The translations under genes and the position numbers were made by a program. DNA of 13,612 nt from JAYPUG01 sp038117265 (GTDB taxonomy: Bacteria; Pseudomonadota; Alphaproteobacteria; UBA6615), in the NCBI GenBank assembly GCA_038117265.1, contig JAYOFO010000066.1:1-13612 (forward strand). The letters run 5' to 3'. The notes beneath the pieces were generated by a model. The model had not been told where the DNA came from and made no database searches. It saw nothing but the letters and a program-made list of their open reading frames with translations. Numbering within the stretch: the stretch's first letter is position 1; every line of letters begins with the position of its first letter. Positions 13,021 through 13,612 of this stretch are shown here, piece after piece.

Positions 13021-13061
13021 ACATACGAACGGAAAGTATGTTGCAGTGCACAAGAGTTCAA
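13021..13061 (-). promoter_or_regulatory. Candidate phaC promoter with overlapping palindromes
   Basis: On the minus strand, TTGAAC (13061-13056) and TACTTT (13038-13033) are 17 bases apart, predicting a start near 13026 and a leader of about 80 bases. ACATAC (13021-13026) and GTATGT (13036-13041) form a perfect inverted repeat across the -10 and start. TGC-AGT-GCA (13042-13050) in the spacer resembles the TGC/GCA core of PhaR sites, but its flanks only partly fit. Confidence 0.4.
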
Positions 13062-13114
13062 GGAAATACCATGCCCGGCAACGAGTCGTGCAACGCCGCG
13101 AGGGGTGGCAGACC

Positions 13115-13612
13115 ATGAAACACGGGCCTTCCAACTATACACGCCGCACGCTTCCCGTGCTGTTCGCGCTTGCGCTGGGCGGGTGTTCCTTTTCCGACCT
13201 CGACGTCTTCGGGCTGTTCGAGGACGACGCGCCCGCGGCCCAGACCGCCAGCGGCCAGGACGTGCGCGCGCGTGCCGATGCCGAACGCGAAACCGCGGCG
13301 GATGCCGACACCCCGGCGCTGTCTTCGGTCCCGAGCCGGCCCGCGGCAGGCGCGCCGGGCGTGCGCGACCGGGTGGTGGAGGGCCTGATCTCCGACCGCA
13401 ACAATGCGCGCTACACCGACGAGGCGATCCGGCTGCAGGGGTCGACCCGCACGCCCGACACCTCGCAGCTCGCGGCGCGCACACCGCCGCAGCCGCCGGC
13501 CGTGACTCCGCCGCCGCCCGCGTCGGCGCCGCAGACGCCCGTGGCATCCGCTCCCCCGCCCGCACCAGTTCCTGTGCCACCGCGTTCGCGCGTGCAAAGG
13601 AGACGTCGAAGT
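13115..13612 (+). CDS. Proline-rich lipoprotein, N-terminal part of an OmpA-type envelope protein (3' end outside window)
   Basis: Open for 166 codons to the window edge without a stop. After a basic start (MKHGPSNYTRRT) comes a hydrophobic segment and the lipobox LGGC with C24, so an outer-membrane lipoprotein is likely. The motif PALSSVPSRP (about 66-75) and the segment DRNNARYTDEAIR (about 94-106) resemble the pre-domain region of alphaproteobacterial OmpA-family lipoproteins. A Pro/Ala-rich linker runs from about 124 to 158. An OmpA-like peptidoglycan-binding domain beyond the edge is a guess. GAGGGGTGG lies about eight bases before the ATG. It is divergent from phaC across 167 bases. Confidence 0.75.
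   Translation, partial: MKHGPSNYTRRTLPVLFALALGGCSFSDLDVFGLFEDDAPAAQTASGQDVRARADAERETAADADTPALSSVPSRPAAGAPGVRDRVVEGLISDRNNARYTDEAIRLQGSTRTPDTSQLAARTPPQPPAVTPPPPASAPQTPVASAPPPAPVPVPPRSRVQRRRRS

Noticed and set aside
12948..13580. Upstream extension of the phaC frame by 211 codons
   Set aside because: PHA synthases start at MADQPN-like ends; the extension is Arg/Ala-rich low-complexity translation antisense to the lipoprotein gene.

Overview
The window is high-GC, densely coded DNA that reads like a chromosomal segment of an alphaproteobacterium, probably near the Rhodospirillales. This placement is an inference from gene content: a YtoQ-family protein, a class I PHA synthase, a short type-2 ArgC, an rplM-rpsI pair, and a palindromic repeat (11025-11098) of a kind common in alphaproteobacterial genomes. 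No tRNA, rRNA or CRISPR array was seen.

Layout. A YtoQ-family gene enters from the left edge (+) and ends at a terminator. Facing it on the minus strand is a HigBA toxin-antitoxin pair with repeat-rich control DNA. Next comes a minus-strand operon, transcribed from about 4320: a crotonase-fold protein lacking both usual catalytic glutamates, two tandem paralogous CoA-binding proteins, and O-acetylhomoserine sulfhydrylase (metY). A divergent control region (4234-4489) separates it from rplM-rpsI (+).

The most unusual stretch is 5458-6817. The last 17 bases of the rpsI coding region, up to the first two bases of its stop codon, recur at 6801-6817 with one mismatch. Between the two copies lies AT-rich DNA (about 40% GC by eye) holding one exported alpha/beta hydrolase gene with its own terminator. 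A second pair of imperfect direct repeats (5539-5567 and 6731-6759) sits just inside the ends. A GC-rich terminator beyond the right copy looks like the displaced original terminator of rpsI. I read this as a 1.34 kb integrated element, or the remnant of a larger one, using the 3' end of rpsI as attachment site. No integrase is visible.

To the right are an exported DUF3179 protein (minus), an LpxO/aspartyl-hydroxylase-like gene broken by one in-frame TAA (+), argC (+) and a gamma-carbonic-anhydrase-family gene (+). The palindromic repeat follows, then PHA synthase phaC (minus). Last is a divergent proline-rich lipoprotein gene that runs off the right edge and resembles the N-terminus of OmpA-type envelope lipoproteins.

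Functional links. metY and its partners suggest sulfur-amino-acid assimilation tied to CoA or acyl-CoA. rplM-rpsI is the standard translation operon. argC serves arginine synthesis, and phaC serves carbon storage. The segment is mostly core housekeeping DNA with one alien insert and one decaying gene.
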